Source: an uncultured Slackia sp. (lineage in GTDB: Bacteria; Actinomycetota; Coriobacteriia; Coriobacteriales; Eggerthellaceae). Taken from it: 34,537 nt of DNA. A model generated the notes under the pieces. The model made no database searches. It saw nothing but the letters and a program-made list of their open reading frames with translations, and was not told the DNA's origin. The position numbers and the translations under genes were made by a program. The stretch is taken from positions 1 through 34,537 of the forward strand of contig CAKUIK010000024.1 in assembly GCA_934661005.1 (NCBI GenBank). The letters are read 5' to 3'. How positions within the stretch are numbered: position 1 is the first letter of the stretch; each line of letters opens with the position of its first letter. Positions 1 through 8,344 of the stretch are shown here, in pieces.

Positions 1-1355
1 GTTGGGTTGCCGGCCCTACCGTTACGCTTTTCAAGGTCGACTTGCCCTCTGGCGTGCGCGTGAGCCGAATCATGAGCTTGACCGACGATATCGCCCTGGC
101 GCTCGCCGCGCCCGGCGTTCGCATTTTCGCGCCTATTCCCGGCACAAATCACGTTGGCATCGAAGTGCCAAACCGCACGCGACAGAACGTCCTTCTGGGC
201 GATGTGCTTAAAGACGCCCACGGCGCGCCGCTCGAGATGGCCATCGGAAAAGACGTCGAGGGTCATTCCATTGTGGTTGACCTCGCGAAAATGCCGCACC
301 TGCTTATCGGCGGTACCACCGGTTCGGGTAAATCGGTCGCCATCAACGCGATGATCATGTCGATTCTCATGCGCGCTACGCCCGATGAGGTTCGTTTTAT
401 CATGATCGACCCGAAGCGCGTCGAGTTTACGCCCTATAACGGCATTCCTCATTTGTATGTGCCCGTCGTTACCGAGAACAAGGAAGCGGCGAGCGCACTC
501 TCGTGGGGCGTCGCCGAAATGGAGCGCCGCTTGAAGGTGATGTCGAAGGCGGGCGTGCGCAATATCTCGCAATACAACAAAAAGGTCGAAAGCGGACAGC
601 TCGACAACGAAGAGCAGCCCGAAGATGAATGGCCGAAAAAAATGCCCTATATCGTCATCATCATCGACGAGCTTGCTGACCTCATGATGAATGTCGGCAA
701 GGAAGTCGAGCTTTCGATCAGCCGCATCGCTCAGCTTGCGCGAGCTGCGGGCATCCATATGATTGTCGCCACGCAGCGCCCTTCGACCAATGTCGTGACG
801 GGCCTCATTAAGGCGAATATCACGAACCGTATCGCATTCAACGTGGCATCGGGCATCGATTCTCGCGTTATCCTCGACACGCCGGGCGCTGAAAACCTCA
901 TCGGTTTGGGCGATATGCTTTTCAGCAAGCCTGAATGGCCAAAGCCACAGCGTTTGCAGGGCTGCTTCGTCTCGGAAGAGGAAATCGAGGCGGTAGTGAG
1001 CCATCTGAAATCCCAGGGCGAGCCCGAATACCATAGCGAAATCCTTCAGACGAACGTGATTAGCCTAGGTTCGTCGATGCCCGACGGTTCCGGCGGATCC
1101 TCGAGCGCCGATGATCCGCTTTTGTGGGACGCAGCCGATATCGTTGTCGCAAGCGGCCTTGGGTCAACTTCGAACATTCAGCGCAAATTAAGCGTAGGGT
1201 ATTCCCGCGCAGGGCGCATCATGGATATGCTAGAAGAGAAGGGCGTTGTGGGCCCGCCGAATGGCAGCAAACCCCGCGATGTGCTTGTCGATGAAATGGA
1301 ACTTGAATCTTTGAAGGCTTTTGAGGCGCGCGACGCCGCGGAAGATGGATTCTAG
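1..1355 (+). CDS. ftsK: DNA translocase FtsK/SpoIIIE, C-terminal part (5' end outside window)
   Basis: This is the motor and DNA-recognition part of FtsK, the septal DNA pump that clears chromosomes from the closing division site. The reading frame is open to the window edge, with the first complete codon at base 3, so the membrane anchor and linker lie upstream. Visible parts in order are the alpha-domain segment with GPTVTLFKVDLPSGV and PIPGTNHVGIEVPN, the Walker A loop GGTTGSGKS, the Walker B strand IVIIIDELADL, and a C-terminal winged-helix gamma domain (ASGLGSTSNIQRKL, SVGYSRAGRIMDMLE) that reads KOPS sites in this family. About 450 residues are present. The next gene starts 8 bases after the stop, suggesting co-transcription. 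Identification is very secure; FtsK versus a SpoIIIE-type paralogue cannot be settled from this part alone. Confidence 0.96.
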   Translation, partial: WVAGPTVTLFKVDLPSGVRVSRIMSLTDDIALALAAPGVRIFAPIPGTNHVGIEVPNRTRQNVLLGDVLKDAHGAPLEMAIGKDVEGHSIVVDLAKMPHLLIGGTTGSGKSVAINAMIMSILMRATPDEVRFIMIDPKRVEFTPYNGIPHLYVPVVTENKEAASALSWGVAEMERRLKVMSKAGVRNISQYNKKVESGQLDNEEQPEDEWPKKMPYIVIIIDELADLMMNVGKEVELSISRIAQLARAAGIHMIVATQRPSTNVVTGLIKANITNRIAFNVASGIDSRVILDTPGAENLIGLGDMLFSKPEWPKPQRLQGCFVSEEEIEAVVSHLKSQGEPEYHSEILQTNVISLGSSMPDGSGGSSSADDPLLWDAADIVVASGLGSTSNIQRKLSVGYSRAGRIMDMLEEKGVVGPPNGSKPRDVLVDEMELESLKAFEARDAAEDGF

Positions 1356-1363
1356 GAGTAAGA

Positions 1364-2935
1364 GTGAACGAATCGAATTTCGGCGATATTCTGCGTGAAG
1401 CGCGCGAGCGTTCGGGCGAAGACCTCATGTCTGTCGCTCGCAAGCTCCGCATTCGCCCCGATATTTTGGAGTGCATTGAGGCGGGGGACCTTTCCAATAT
1501 GCCGCCGCGTGGTTATTCACGCAACATGATTAACGCGTATGCGCGCTATTTGGGCTTGAATGCTACGAAGCTCGTTGACCAGTACTTGTCGCAGCAATAC
1601 CAGGAACAGGTCGAACGCGCGCGCAAGAATATTCGTCCGACCGGTTTCGATATGCCGTCTGGCAGGCGCCACCATGGGTTGCGCGAGGAAATCCATGCCG
1701 ACGAACGCTCGCGGGCGCGCGCCGCAGCGGCTGATCGCGTCTCCAAAGACGATGCGCTTTCAAACGAATATGCCGCGATTGAGGCCGAGAGCTCTCGCAA
1801 TCGCGCTCGTCGACTAGGGCTCGATTCCCAGCGTTCGAGCAGGTCGTCTCGTTCGGGCGGTGCCTCGTCGCGGCCTTCGCAATCGCGTTCGTTCGGTGGT
1901 TCGTCGTTTGACACGGGCCTTTTCGACGACATCGATCGCGGCTCGGCAGAATCGCGCGAGCTGTCTTCCGCCGAGCGGGCTATCGCGCAGCGGCCCCCTT
2001 CAACATCGCATAATCGTCGTGCTGGCGCCGTGCACGTTGGCTCCTATAATGCCTACGGCCAGGGCCTTTATAACCATACGCGCCAACAAGTTGCAGGCGA
2101 GAGCGCCGAGCGCACGCGCCGCCTCGACGATGCTCCTGCGCGTCCGTCTTCCCGCCGTTCGAACCCGGCTGCGGCTGGTTCTACTCGCAGGCTTCGACGC
2201 TCCGAGGAAGAAGAGAAAGATACGTACATGCCCCGCCAATCAAGGCGTTCAGCGCTCCCCGAAGAGCACTCCATCAGCGTGTATGCTGCTCCGAGCAACC
2301 TTGGTACCAATAAATCGGGCCTGAGCGACAAGCTTCCGTTCCTGATCGCCGGCATCATTATCCTGCTCCTTGTCGTCGTCATTGCGTTTTTGGCGAATGG
2401 CGTTGGTTCGAAGGCGGCCTCGAGTGCGCAGCAAAGCACGCCCATGAACATCACGGGGCTCCCTGAAACCTCTTCGTCGTCGAATTCCTCGTCGAGCTCC
2501 TCTTCGGGCTCTGAATCTTCCGAAACGCAGGCGGCCAAGGAGACCACGTCCAAGAAAACCGAGACCGCCCCTACGAAGGCGGTCGTGGCCTACTCGGTTG
2601 CGAAAGGCGAAACGCCGTATGTCGAAATCTATGAGGGGGATACCTGCCTGGTTGCCGAGAATCTGTCGGGCGGCTCGTCCGATAGCTACGACGTAACCGA
2701 CTCACTCACCATTGTTGCGAGCCCCTATGACGGCCTTACGGTGACGGTCGATGGCCAGGCTGTCGATTTGTCGCAATACGTTACGAACGGCATTCTTCGC
2801 TACGAGGTGAATTTCAACGACATCCTCGCGGCATGGAATGAAGCCCATCCCGATGCGGCTGCGCAGTCGTCGAGCGCATCAAGTGCAGCATCATCGACCA
2901 ATGACACTTCCTCAACCAGCTCATCCCAGGGTTAA
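1364..2935 (+). CDS. RodZ-like membrane protein: N-terminal HTH, serine-rich linker, one membrane span, degenerate DUF4115
   Basis: A 523-residue protein starting at GTG, chosen because AGGAG sits 5 bases upstream. Residues 5-70 form a Cro/Xre-like helix-turn-helix with a tyrosine-containing motif near NMINAYARYLGL, as in RodZ, where this domain binds MreB rather than DNA. Residues 75-320 are a long charged, Arg/Ser-rich low-complexity region. One hydrophobic segment (about residues 323-345) is the likely membrane span. It is followed by a Ser/Thr-rich linker and an extracytoplasmic beta-rich domain resembling DUF4115, then a Ser-rich tail. The position directly after ftsK is common for this family. 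The protein is longer than typical RodZ (about 300-340 residues) because of the linkers. A shape-determination role is inferred from the family; the cytoplasmic linker may have a different partner here. Confidence 0.8.
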   Translation: MNESNFGDILREARERSGEDLMSVARKLRIRPDILECIEAGDLSNMPPRGYSRNMINAYARYLGLNATKLVDQYLSQQYQEQVERARKNIRPTGFDMPSGRRHHGLREEIHADERSRARAAAADRVSKDDALSNEYAAIEAESSRNRARRLGLDSQRSSRSSRSGGASSRPSQSRSFGGSSFDTGLFDDIDRGSAESRELSSAERAIAQRPPSTSHNRRAGAVHVGSYNAYGQGLYNHTRQQVAGESAERTRRLDDAPARPSSRRSNPAAAGSTRRLRRSEEEEKDTYMPRQSRRSALPEEHSISVYAAPSNLGTNKSGLSDKLPFLIAGIIILLLVVVIAFLANGVGSKAASSAQQSTPMNITGLPETSSSSNSSSSSSSGSESSETQAAKETTSKKTETAPTKAVVAYSVAKGETPYVEIYEGDTCLVAENLSGGSSDSYDVTDSLTIVASPYDGLTVTVDGQAVDLSQYVTNGILRYEVNFNDILAAWNEAHPDAAAQSSSASSAASSTNDTSSTSSSQG

Positions 2936-2966
2936 CAGCGAACTCCTGCATCAGAAAGGACCTATC

Positions 2967-3464
2967 ATGGCTAAAGAATCGAGCTTCGACGTCGTTTCCA
3001 CCGTCGATATGCAAGAAGTTGACAATGCGTATGGCCAGGCGAAGCGCGAAATCGCCCAGCGCTACGATCTTAAAGATTCCGGAGCGGAAATCACTCTCGA
3101 CAAGGGCGGACGCAAACTGACCGTGGCTGCGCCTGCCGAATTCGTCGCAAAGCAAGTGATTGACGTCATTGGCAGCAAACTCATCAAGCGCGGCGTTGAC
3201 CTTACGGCCGTGAAATGGGGCGATATCGTTCCCGCCGCCGGTCAGAGCGTTCGTCGCACCGCTGAAATCATCGAGGGCATCGACAAGGAAACTGCCAGCA
3301 AAATCTCGAAGGACATTCGCGGCACGAAGCTCAAGTGCAAGGTGACCATCGAGGGCGACAAGCTGCGTGTCTCCTCCGCATCGCGTGATACGCTTCAGGA
3401 AGTCATCGCGTTTCTGAAGGGCCAAGATTACGGTCAGCCTCTGCAGTACGTGAACTATCGATAA
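2967..3464 (+). CDS. yajQ: YajQ family nucleotide-binding protein (UPF0234)
   Basis: A 165-residue cytoplasmic protein matching the whole YajQ family: it opens with SSFDVVSTVDMQEVDNA, then YDLKDSGAEI, and closes with the conserved C-terminus GQPLQYVNYR. Family members fold as two ferredoxin-like lobes; some bind nucleotides including cyclic di-GMP, but the cellular role is poorly defined. The ATG was chosen because AGAAAGGA lies just upstream and the N-terminus then matches the family exactly; an open frame extending further upstream adds unrelated residues. It sits 31 bases after the RodZ-like gene and 16 before rimO, so it probably shares their transcript. Confidence 0.93.
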   Translation: MAKESSFDVVSTVDMQEVDNAYGQAKREIAQRYDLKDSGAEITLDKGGRKLTVAAPAEFVAKQVIDVIGSKLIKRGVDLTAVKWGDIVPAAGQSVRRTAEIIEGIDKETASKISKDIRGTKLKCKVTIEGDKLRVSSASRDTLQEVIAFLKGQDYGQPLQYVNYR

Positions 3465-3480
3465 GGCTAAGGTAACTTAC

Positions 3481-4818
3481 ATGTCCAATATTGATGTGAA
3501 CGTTTTGGCTCACGAAGCGCCGCGCGTGTGCTTCGTGACGCTTGGCTGCGCCAAAAACGAAGTCGACACGGCTGAAATGACGAAGCGACTCAATGCCGCT
3601 GGCTATAACGTATGCAGCGACGCTTCTTCGGCCGATGTCGTGGTCGTGAATACGTGCTCATTTATTCAGGCGGCTACCGAAGAGAGTCTCGAGGCTATTT
3701 TCGAGGTATGCGACCTGCCGAATTTCGTTGAGGGCACCGCAAAACTTGTCGTGGCGGGTTGCATGCCTGCGCGTTACGGCGACGACTTGGCAAGCGAGCT
3801 TGGCGAGGCCCAGGCTTTTGTGCCGTGCAGCAAGGAAGACGACATCGTTGAAGTACTTGCGGACGTTTTGGGGGATGCGGCTCCAAAGCAAGCGAGCTCC
3901 CTTGAAGCGCAATCGCCATGGAGCGGCTCGCCTGCCTCGTATGTGAAAATCTCCGATGGCTGCGATCGCTTCTGCTCCTTCTGCGCTATTCCGTATATTC
4001 GCGGCCGCTATCACAGCTTTACGCTCGATGCCGTTCGCGCTTCTGTCGCAGAACGTGTTGCGGCAGGTGTTCGCGAGATTACCCTTATCGCTCAAGATAC
4101 TGGACGCTGGGGCGACGATTTCGACGAACCTTCGAGCACGGCCAAGCTTCTCGCCGCGCTTGCAGACGAGTTTCCGCAGACGTGGTTCCGTCTTATGTAT
4201 ATCGAGCCGCAAGGCATCAGCGACGAGCTGCTCGACGTTATTGCTTCGAGGCAGAACGTATGCAAATACCTTGACGTGCCTCTTCAGCATGCAAGCAAAC
4301 CAGTGCTTCGCGCCATGAATCGTCGCGGCGACGAAGAGGCCCATCGCGATCTTGTGGAGCGCATTCGCGAGCGCGTTCCCGGCATTACACTGCGCACGAC
4401 GCTGATCGCTGGCTTTCCGGGCGAGACCGATATGGATTTCGACGTGCTTCAGAATTTCCTCGAGGAAGTTGAATTCGATTATGTCGGCGTGTTCCCGTAC
4501 TCGCAAGAAGAGGGAACACGCGCCGCTGAGATGGATGGCCAAATCGACGAGGCCATTAAGATTGAGCGTGCGCAATGCCTGCGCGATATTTCCGATGCGA
4601 TTGGCGAGTCGCACGTTTCGGCCCGCATTGGGCAAGAGATGGATGTGCTCGTGCTTGGTCGCGAGGAAGATGGGCAGCTCTACGGCCGCGCCATGTGCCA
4701 AGCACCCGAGGTTGACGGCGTCGTATATCTGGAGGAAGGCGAAATCGGCGATATCGTTCGCGTTCGCATAACCGATACGCTTGTTTACGAGATGGAAGGC
4801 GATGTCATTCATGGCTAA
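3481..4818 (+). CDS. rimO: Ribosomal protein uS12 methylthiotransferase RimO
   Basis: A radical-SAM enzyme that adds a methylthio group to an aspartate of ribosomal protein S12. The 445 residues show the UPF0004 domain with three cluster cysteines (C23 in TLGCAKNEVD, C59 in VNTCSF, C94 in VAGCMP). The radical-SAM motif CDRFCSFC is at 161-168, and a TRAM-like C-terminal domain covers roughly the last 65 residues. TLGCAKNEVD and the SFCAIP context favour RimO over MiaB; a clear MiaB is present separately at about 11.6-13.0 kb. The stop overlaps the start of the next gene by 8 bases, indicating translational coupling. Confidence 0.95.
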   Translation: MSNIDVNVLAHEAPRVCFVTLGCAKNEVDTAEMTKRLNAAGYNVCSDASSADVVVVNTCSFIQAATEESLEAIFEVCDLPNFVEGTAKLVVAGCMPARYGDDLASELGEAQAFVPCSKEDDIVEVLADVLGDAAPKQASSLEAQSPWSGSPASYVKISDGCDRFCSFCAIPYIRGRYHSFTLDAVRASVAERVAAGVREITLIAQDTGRWGDDFDEPSSTAKLLAALADEFPQTWFRLMYIEPQGISDELLDVIASRQNVCKYLDVPLQHASKPVLRAMNRRGDEEAHRDLVERIRERVPGITLRTTLIAGFPGETDMDFDVLQNFLEEVEFDYVGVFPYSQEEGTRAAEMDGQIDEAIKIERAQCLRDISDAIGESHVSARIGQEMDVLVLGREEDGQLYGRAMCQAPEVDGVVYLEEGEIGDIVRVRITDTLVYEMEGDVIHG

Positions 4819-6025
4819 AGACTCGAAAGAATCCTACGCCTCTGGCAAGCCGACGCCAGCTGGGCAGGGCACGGTCGATAAGATCCTCACCCCCGCGAAC
4901 GTCGTGACCATGATTCGCATATGCTTGGTGCCCGTCTTCGTTGTGGCGCTCATTAGCCCATGGCCCGATGCGATTGGGCTCGCGTTCCTCAATCCCTGGA
5001 AGGCCTGGATCGCCGCCCTTATTTTCGTTGCGATTTCGTGCACCGATTGGCTTGACGGCTATCTCGCTCGCTCCCGCGGCGAAGTTACCGATTTCGGCAA
5101 ATTCATGGACCCCCTTGCCGACAAGGTGCTCGTTGTTGCCGCTCTGCTCGTCTTGATCGAGCTTGGCTCGTTGCCAAGCTGGCCTGTGCTCATCATCGTC
5201 GCTCGTGAGTTCATCGTGAGCGGCGTGCGCATGGTTGCTGCAAGCAAGGGCGAAGTTATTGCCGCATCGTGGTATGGCAAATTCAAAACCGTGTTCCAAA
5301 TGATTGCCATCGTGTTGTTCGTCGTAAAAGAAAGCCCCGCAATCACGGGCATGCTCCCGCATGGCCTCAACGTTGCTTTGTATGTTTTGAGCTGGCTTGT
5401 CATGATCGCCGCCCTTATTTTGACGATCATTTCGATGGCGGACTATATTTGGAAGGCGCGCCACCTTATTGGTTTTAAGCCTAAGGGTGGACGAGTGCGC
5501 GTTGTCGACAATGCCGATCTTGCCGCGCAGGCTGAAGACGGCTTTGAAAATGAGATTCGTATCGAAGTTGCTCGTTCTGTCGTTCAGAAGGCACAACGGG
5601 CTGGATTGACCGTCGCAACCGCGGAAAGCTGCACGGGCGGCCTTATCGCCGCGTCGCTTACCGAAGTGCCCGGTTCATCTGCCGTGGTGCGTGGTGGCAT
5701 CGTGAGCTACGTCAACGACGTGAAGATGAAGAGCTTGAACGTTCCTGACGAGGCATTCGTCGAAGGAAGCGCGGTATGCGAAAGCGTCGCCGTCGCTATG
5801 GCTCGTGGGGCTGCTTCGGAGCTTGGCGCCGATGTGGCATGCTCCGTTACGGGCATTGCCGGCCCTGGCGGCGCCGAACCCGGCAAGCCTGTGGGAACGG
5901 TATGGATTGGCATCGCGTCTGGCGACACGGCGTTTGCAACGGAGTTCCATTTTGAGGGCAACCGCGAAGGCGTGCGTGCGCAAGCAACCCAAAAGGCGCT
6001 CGAAATGATTCTCGAAACCCTGTAG
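4811..6025 (+). CDS. pgsA: Fusion: phosphatidylglycerophosphate synthase (PgsA) + CinA C-terminal / nicotinamide-nucleotide amidase domain
   Basis: A single 404-residue frame joins two usually separate enzymes. Residues about 25-225 are a membrane CDP-alcohol phosphatidyltransferase, which makes phosphatidylglycerophosphate from CDP-diacylglycerol and glycerol-3-phosphate. Its signature is complete: D82-G83, A86-R87, G96, D100 and D104, with D79 just before. Several hydrophobic spans follow. Residues about 254-404 form a complete CinA C-terminal domain with AESCTGG (Ser273 as nucleophile) and YVNDVK (Lys305 as partner), the PncC-type site that deamidates nicotinamide mononucleotide. The start is the ATG overlapping the rimO stop; an open frame reaches 30 bases further upstream but lies inside rimO. 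In many bacteria pgsA and cinA are adjacent before recA, so the fusion plausibly arose by loss of a stop between neighbours. The amidase domain would face the cytoplasm. Confidence 0.9.
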   Translation: MAKDSKESYASGKPTPAGQGTVDKILTPANVVTMIRICLVPVFVVALISPWPDAIGLAFLNPWKAWIAALIFVAISCTDWLDGYLARSRGEVTDFGKFMDPLADKVLVVAALLVLIELGSLPSWPVLIIVAREFIVSGVRMVAASKGEVIAASWYGKFKTVFQMIAIVLFVVKESPAITGMLPHGLNVALYVLSWLVMIAALILTIISMADYIWKARHLIGFKPKGGRVRVVDNADLAAQAEDGFENEIRIEVARSVVQKAQRAGLTVATAESCTGGLIAASLTEVPGSSAVVRGGIVSYVNDVKMKSLNVPDEAFVEGSAVCESVAVAMARGAASELGADVACSVTGIAGPGGAEPGKPVGTVWIGIASGDTAFATEFHFEGNREGVRAQATQKALEMILETL

Positions 6026-6046
6026 CGCGCGCAACGAGGAAGGTGC

Positions 6047-6193
6047 ATGGCTCGTCTTCATGCGGAAAAGTGCGGCAGAATCCCAGGGAAAGCGAAGGAT
6101 TTGCCGAGGAAACCGAGCGATAATCGCGTGAAAACGCCGCGGAAAACAGCAGTGGATGGGCAAGGTTTCGGCAAGGATGCTGTGCTTGAATGA
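6047..6193 (+). CDS. Possible small basic protein, 48 residues
   Basis: An open frame of 48 codons begins with ATG preceded by GAGGAAGG (6036-6043) and lies 21 bases after the pgsA-cinA stop. The predicted peptide begins MARLHAEKCGRIPGKAK and is rich in Lys/Arg with one Cys. I recognise no family. It ends about 50 bases before the recA promoter. The ribosome-binding site supports it, but the lysine codons and composition are not distinctive, so it may be chance. The rest of the pgsA-recA gap holds only the recA promoter and SOS box. Confidence 0.3.
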   Translation: MARLHAEKCGRIPGKAKDLPRKPSDNRVKTPRKTAVDGQGFGKDAVLE

Positions 6194-6241
6194 GCCTGTC
6201 GGTATTCTTCGCCAGCGGCACGAATTAATTGTGCGATACGC

Positions 6242-6270
6242 TTGACGTAAGAACATCTGTTCGTAATAAT
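6242..6270 (+). promoter_or_regulatory. recA promoter with embedded SOS box (LexA operator)
   Basis: TTGACG at 6242-6247 serves as -35 and the AT-rich GTAATAAT stretch (about 6264-6270) as -10, with 16-17 bases between. GAACATCTGTTC at 6251-6262 is a perfect match to the Gram-positive SOS core GAAC-N4-GTTC and fills the spacer, so LexA bound there would exclude RNA polymerase. The element is 45 bases upstream of the recA ATG. lexA itself is encoded at 15.3-16.0 kb. Confidence 0.85.
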
Positions 6271-6314
6271 GAGCACGGTACACAAACCGGCTACGCCGGC
6301 GGCAAGGAGATGCA

Positions 6315-7346
6315 ATGGCTCAAACGCAAAATAAAGATAAAATGCTCGAGCTCACGACCGAGCAAATTGAAAAGAAGTTTGGCAAGGGCGCCATCATGAA
6401 GCTCGGAAGCAACGCCGAGCATCTCGAGGTCGCCGCAATTCCTACGGGTGCTTTGCCGCTCGATGCGGCGCTTGGCATCGGCGGCGTTCCTCGTGGCCGC
6501 ATCGTTGAGATTTATGGCCCTGAGTCAAGCGGCAAAACAACGCTTGCATTGCAGATTCTTGCCGAGGCGCAGGCTCTTGGCGGCGTGGTCGCCTTCATCG
6601 ATGCCGAGCATGCGCTCGATCCGACCTACGCTGCCCGTTTGGGCGTCGATATCGACGAAGTGCTCATCTCGCAGCCCGATACCGGCGAGCAAGGCCTCGA
6701 AATTTGCGATATGCTCGTTCGCTCCAACGCTATCGATTGCATCGTTATCGACTCCGTTGCCGCTTTGGTTCCTAAGGCCGAAATTGAAGGCGAAATCGGC
6801 GACTCGAGCGTTGGCCTGCAGGCGCGTCTCATGTCTCAGGCGCTTCGCAAGCTTGCCGGTTCGCTTTCGAAGTCGAACACCACGTGCATCTTCATTAATC
6901 AATTGCGTGAGAAAATTGGCGTGATGTTTGGCAATCCGGAGACCACCACTGGCGGCCGTGCCCTGAAGTTCTTCTCGAGCGTTCGCATCGACATCCGCCG
7001 CATTGAAACGCTTAAGAACAAAACGAATGATCCCGTGGGCAACCGCGTTCGCGCCAAGGTCGTGAAGAATAAAGTCGCCCCTCCGTTCAGGCAAGCCGAA
7101 TTCGATATCATGTATGGTCAGGGCATTTCGCGCGAAGGCTGCATTGTCGACATGGGCGTTGAAGCCGGAGTCGTAAAGAAGAGCGGCGCGTGGTACACCT
7201 ATGGGGAAGACCGTTTGGGGCAAGGCCGCGAAGCTGCGAAAGAAATGCTGCGTACGCATCCCGATGTTCGCGACGAAATCGAGCAAAAAGTGCGAGATCA
7301 TTTTGAAATTCCCACGGTAAAGCCTTTCAGCGAGACTGAGGAATAG
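6315..7346 (+). CDS. recA: Recombinase RecA
   Basis: A 343-residue RecA, the strand-exchange ATPase that also triggers LexA self-cleavage. The N-terminal helix is followed by the Walker A loop GPESSGKT (residues 68-75), the VAFIDAEHALDP strand, the Walker B-like IDCIVIDSVAALVPKAE, loop L1/L2 residues around the FINQLREKIGVMFG segment, and the C-terminal lobe. AAGGAG is 5 bases before the ATG. Regulation is by the SOS box in its promoter. A strong terminator follows the gene, so recX downstream would receive only read-through or its own transcript. Confidence 0.98.
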   Translation: MAQTQNKDKMLELTTEQIEKKFGKGAIMKLGSNAEHLEVAAIPTGALPLDAALGIGGVPRGRIVEIYGPESSGKTTLALQILAEAQALGGVVAFIDAEHALDPTYAARLGVDIDEVLISQPDTGEQGLEICDMLVRSNAIDCIVIDSVAALVPKAEIEGEIGDSSVGLQARLMSQALRKLAGSLSKSNTTCIFINQLREKIGVMFGNPETTTGGRALKFFSSVRIDIRRIETLKNKTNDPVGNRVRAKVVKNKVAPPFRQAEFDIMYGQGISREGCIVDMGVEAGVVKKSGAWYTYGEDRLGQGREAAKEMLRTHPDVRDEIEQKVRDHFEIPTVKPFSETEE

Positions 7347-7353
7347 CGGTAGT

Positions 7354-7393
7354 CGCGCCCATTTTGGCACAGTCCGAAATGGGCGCGTTCTTT
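7354..7393 (+). terminator. Intrinsic terminator after recA
   Basis: A perfect 11-bp stem, CGCGCCCATTT (7354-7364) with AAATGGGCGCG (7377-7387), is followed by TTCTTT. It sits 8 bases after the recA stop and about 20 before the recX start, so it should limit how much recX is made per recA transcript. Confidence 0.88.
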
Positions 7394-7413
7394 ATGACGT
7401 GATTGGGGCCCGC

Positions 7414-8178
7414 ATGCCGTACATCGATAAGCGTTACGCTGAAGAACTTTTACGAAAATCGCAATCACAAGCAAATGCAAACCACTTGAAGGCTGAATGC
7501 GACACCCCTCGCAAGGCGGAGGGCCGCAATGCGCGCTGCGACTCCGTGTCCCACATTGCTCCGAAGGCTAGTCAGAAACCACCCTCGCATGCTTTCGCGC
7601 GTTTCAAGGACGCCCCGTTTGTTCTTGAGCCCATCATGGACGCTCGCTCCGAAGACGAAGAGAGGGCGTTTGAAAAGGTCAAGCGTCTTGCCTGCGCGAG
7701 GGAACGCGGTTCGCGTGAGCTTGTCGAGCGTCTTATGCGCGATGGCTTTCCCCGCGATGTCGCCGAGTCGTCTGTGCAGCGCGCCCTTGATTGCGGTTTG
7801 GTCGACGATGTTCGTTATGGAACCGTTCTTGTTCGAACGCGTGTCTCTCAGGGAAGGGGTCGCAAGGGCATAGAGGATGAACTTGATCGTGCCGGTATTG
7901 TCGCGGGCGATATTCCCGGGTGGCCCGAAGAATTTTTCGCACCCGAAAGCTTCGATCCATTCCGTCTTGATGGCGATACCCAAGATGGGCTTATGTGCGG
8001 TGGGTACGGTTGTGGTTCAAGCGACGAGTCCGAGGTGGAACGTGCGCTTGCTCTTTTACGGCGAAAGCCGCCGCGATCCAAGAACGTTCGCGCATCCGCA
8101 TATCGCAAGCTTGTCGCAAAAGGCTATTCCTCGTCGGTCGCAAGTGCCGCTACTCGCCGCTTTATGCAAGAGAATTAA
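7414..8178 (+). CDS. recX: Regulatory protein RecX
   Basis: RecX binds RecA filaments and restrains their activity. The recognisable RecX part starts near residue 75 with DEERAFEKVKRLACARERGS, followed by three-helix repeats with motifs such as LMRDGFPRDVAESSVQRAL and VDDVRYG, and a last repeat ending SSSVASAATRRFM. The first 70 residues are not obviously conserved. Roughly 45 residues around 165-205 (rich in Pro, Gly and acidic residues) form an insert between repeats that typical RecX proteins lack. The ATG at 7414 was preferred over a GTG at 7399; neither has a strong ribosome-binding site. The location behind recA supports the call. Confidence 0.82.
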   Translation: MPYIDKRYAEELLRKSQSQANANHLKAECDTPRKAEGRNARCDSVSHIAPKASQKPPSHAFARFKDAPFVLEPIMDARSEDEERAFEKVKRLACARERGSRELVERLMRDGFPRDVAESSVQRALDCGLVDDVRYGTVLVRTRVSQGRGRKGIEDELDRAGIVAGDIPGWPEEFFAPESFDPFRLDGDTQDGLMCGGYGCGSSDESEVERALALLRRKPPRSKNVRASAYRKLVAKGYSSSVASAATRRFMQEN

Positions 8179-8344
8179 GGCCATGCGCGATTAATTTCAA
8201 AACAGCCGAATGAAAATACTCCAGCTCGGTGTATCATAGAAGTGCTTGAGTGCAGTAGTGCCCATAAGGGCGCTTTCTCGATATATAACAACCGCATAGC
8301 CGAACACATTCTCGGCGTTAGCTTTACTGTTGTGTATTCACTCA

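Noticed and set aside
3658..4812. 384-codon minus-strand frame opposite rimO
   Set aside because: Antisense shadow; rimO motifs on the plus strand are unequivocal.
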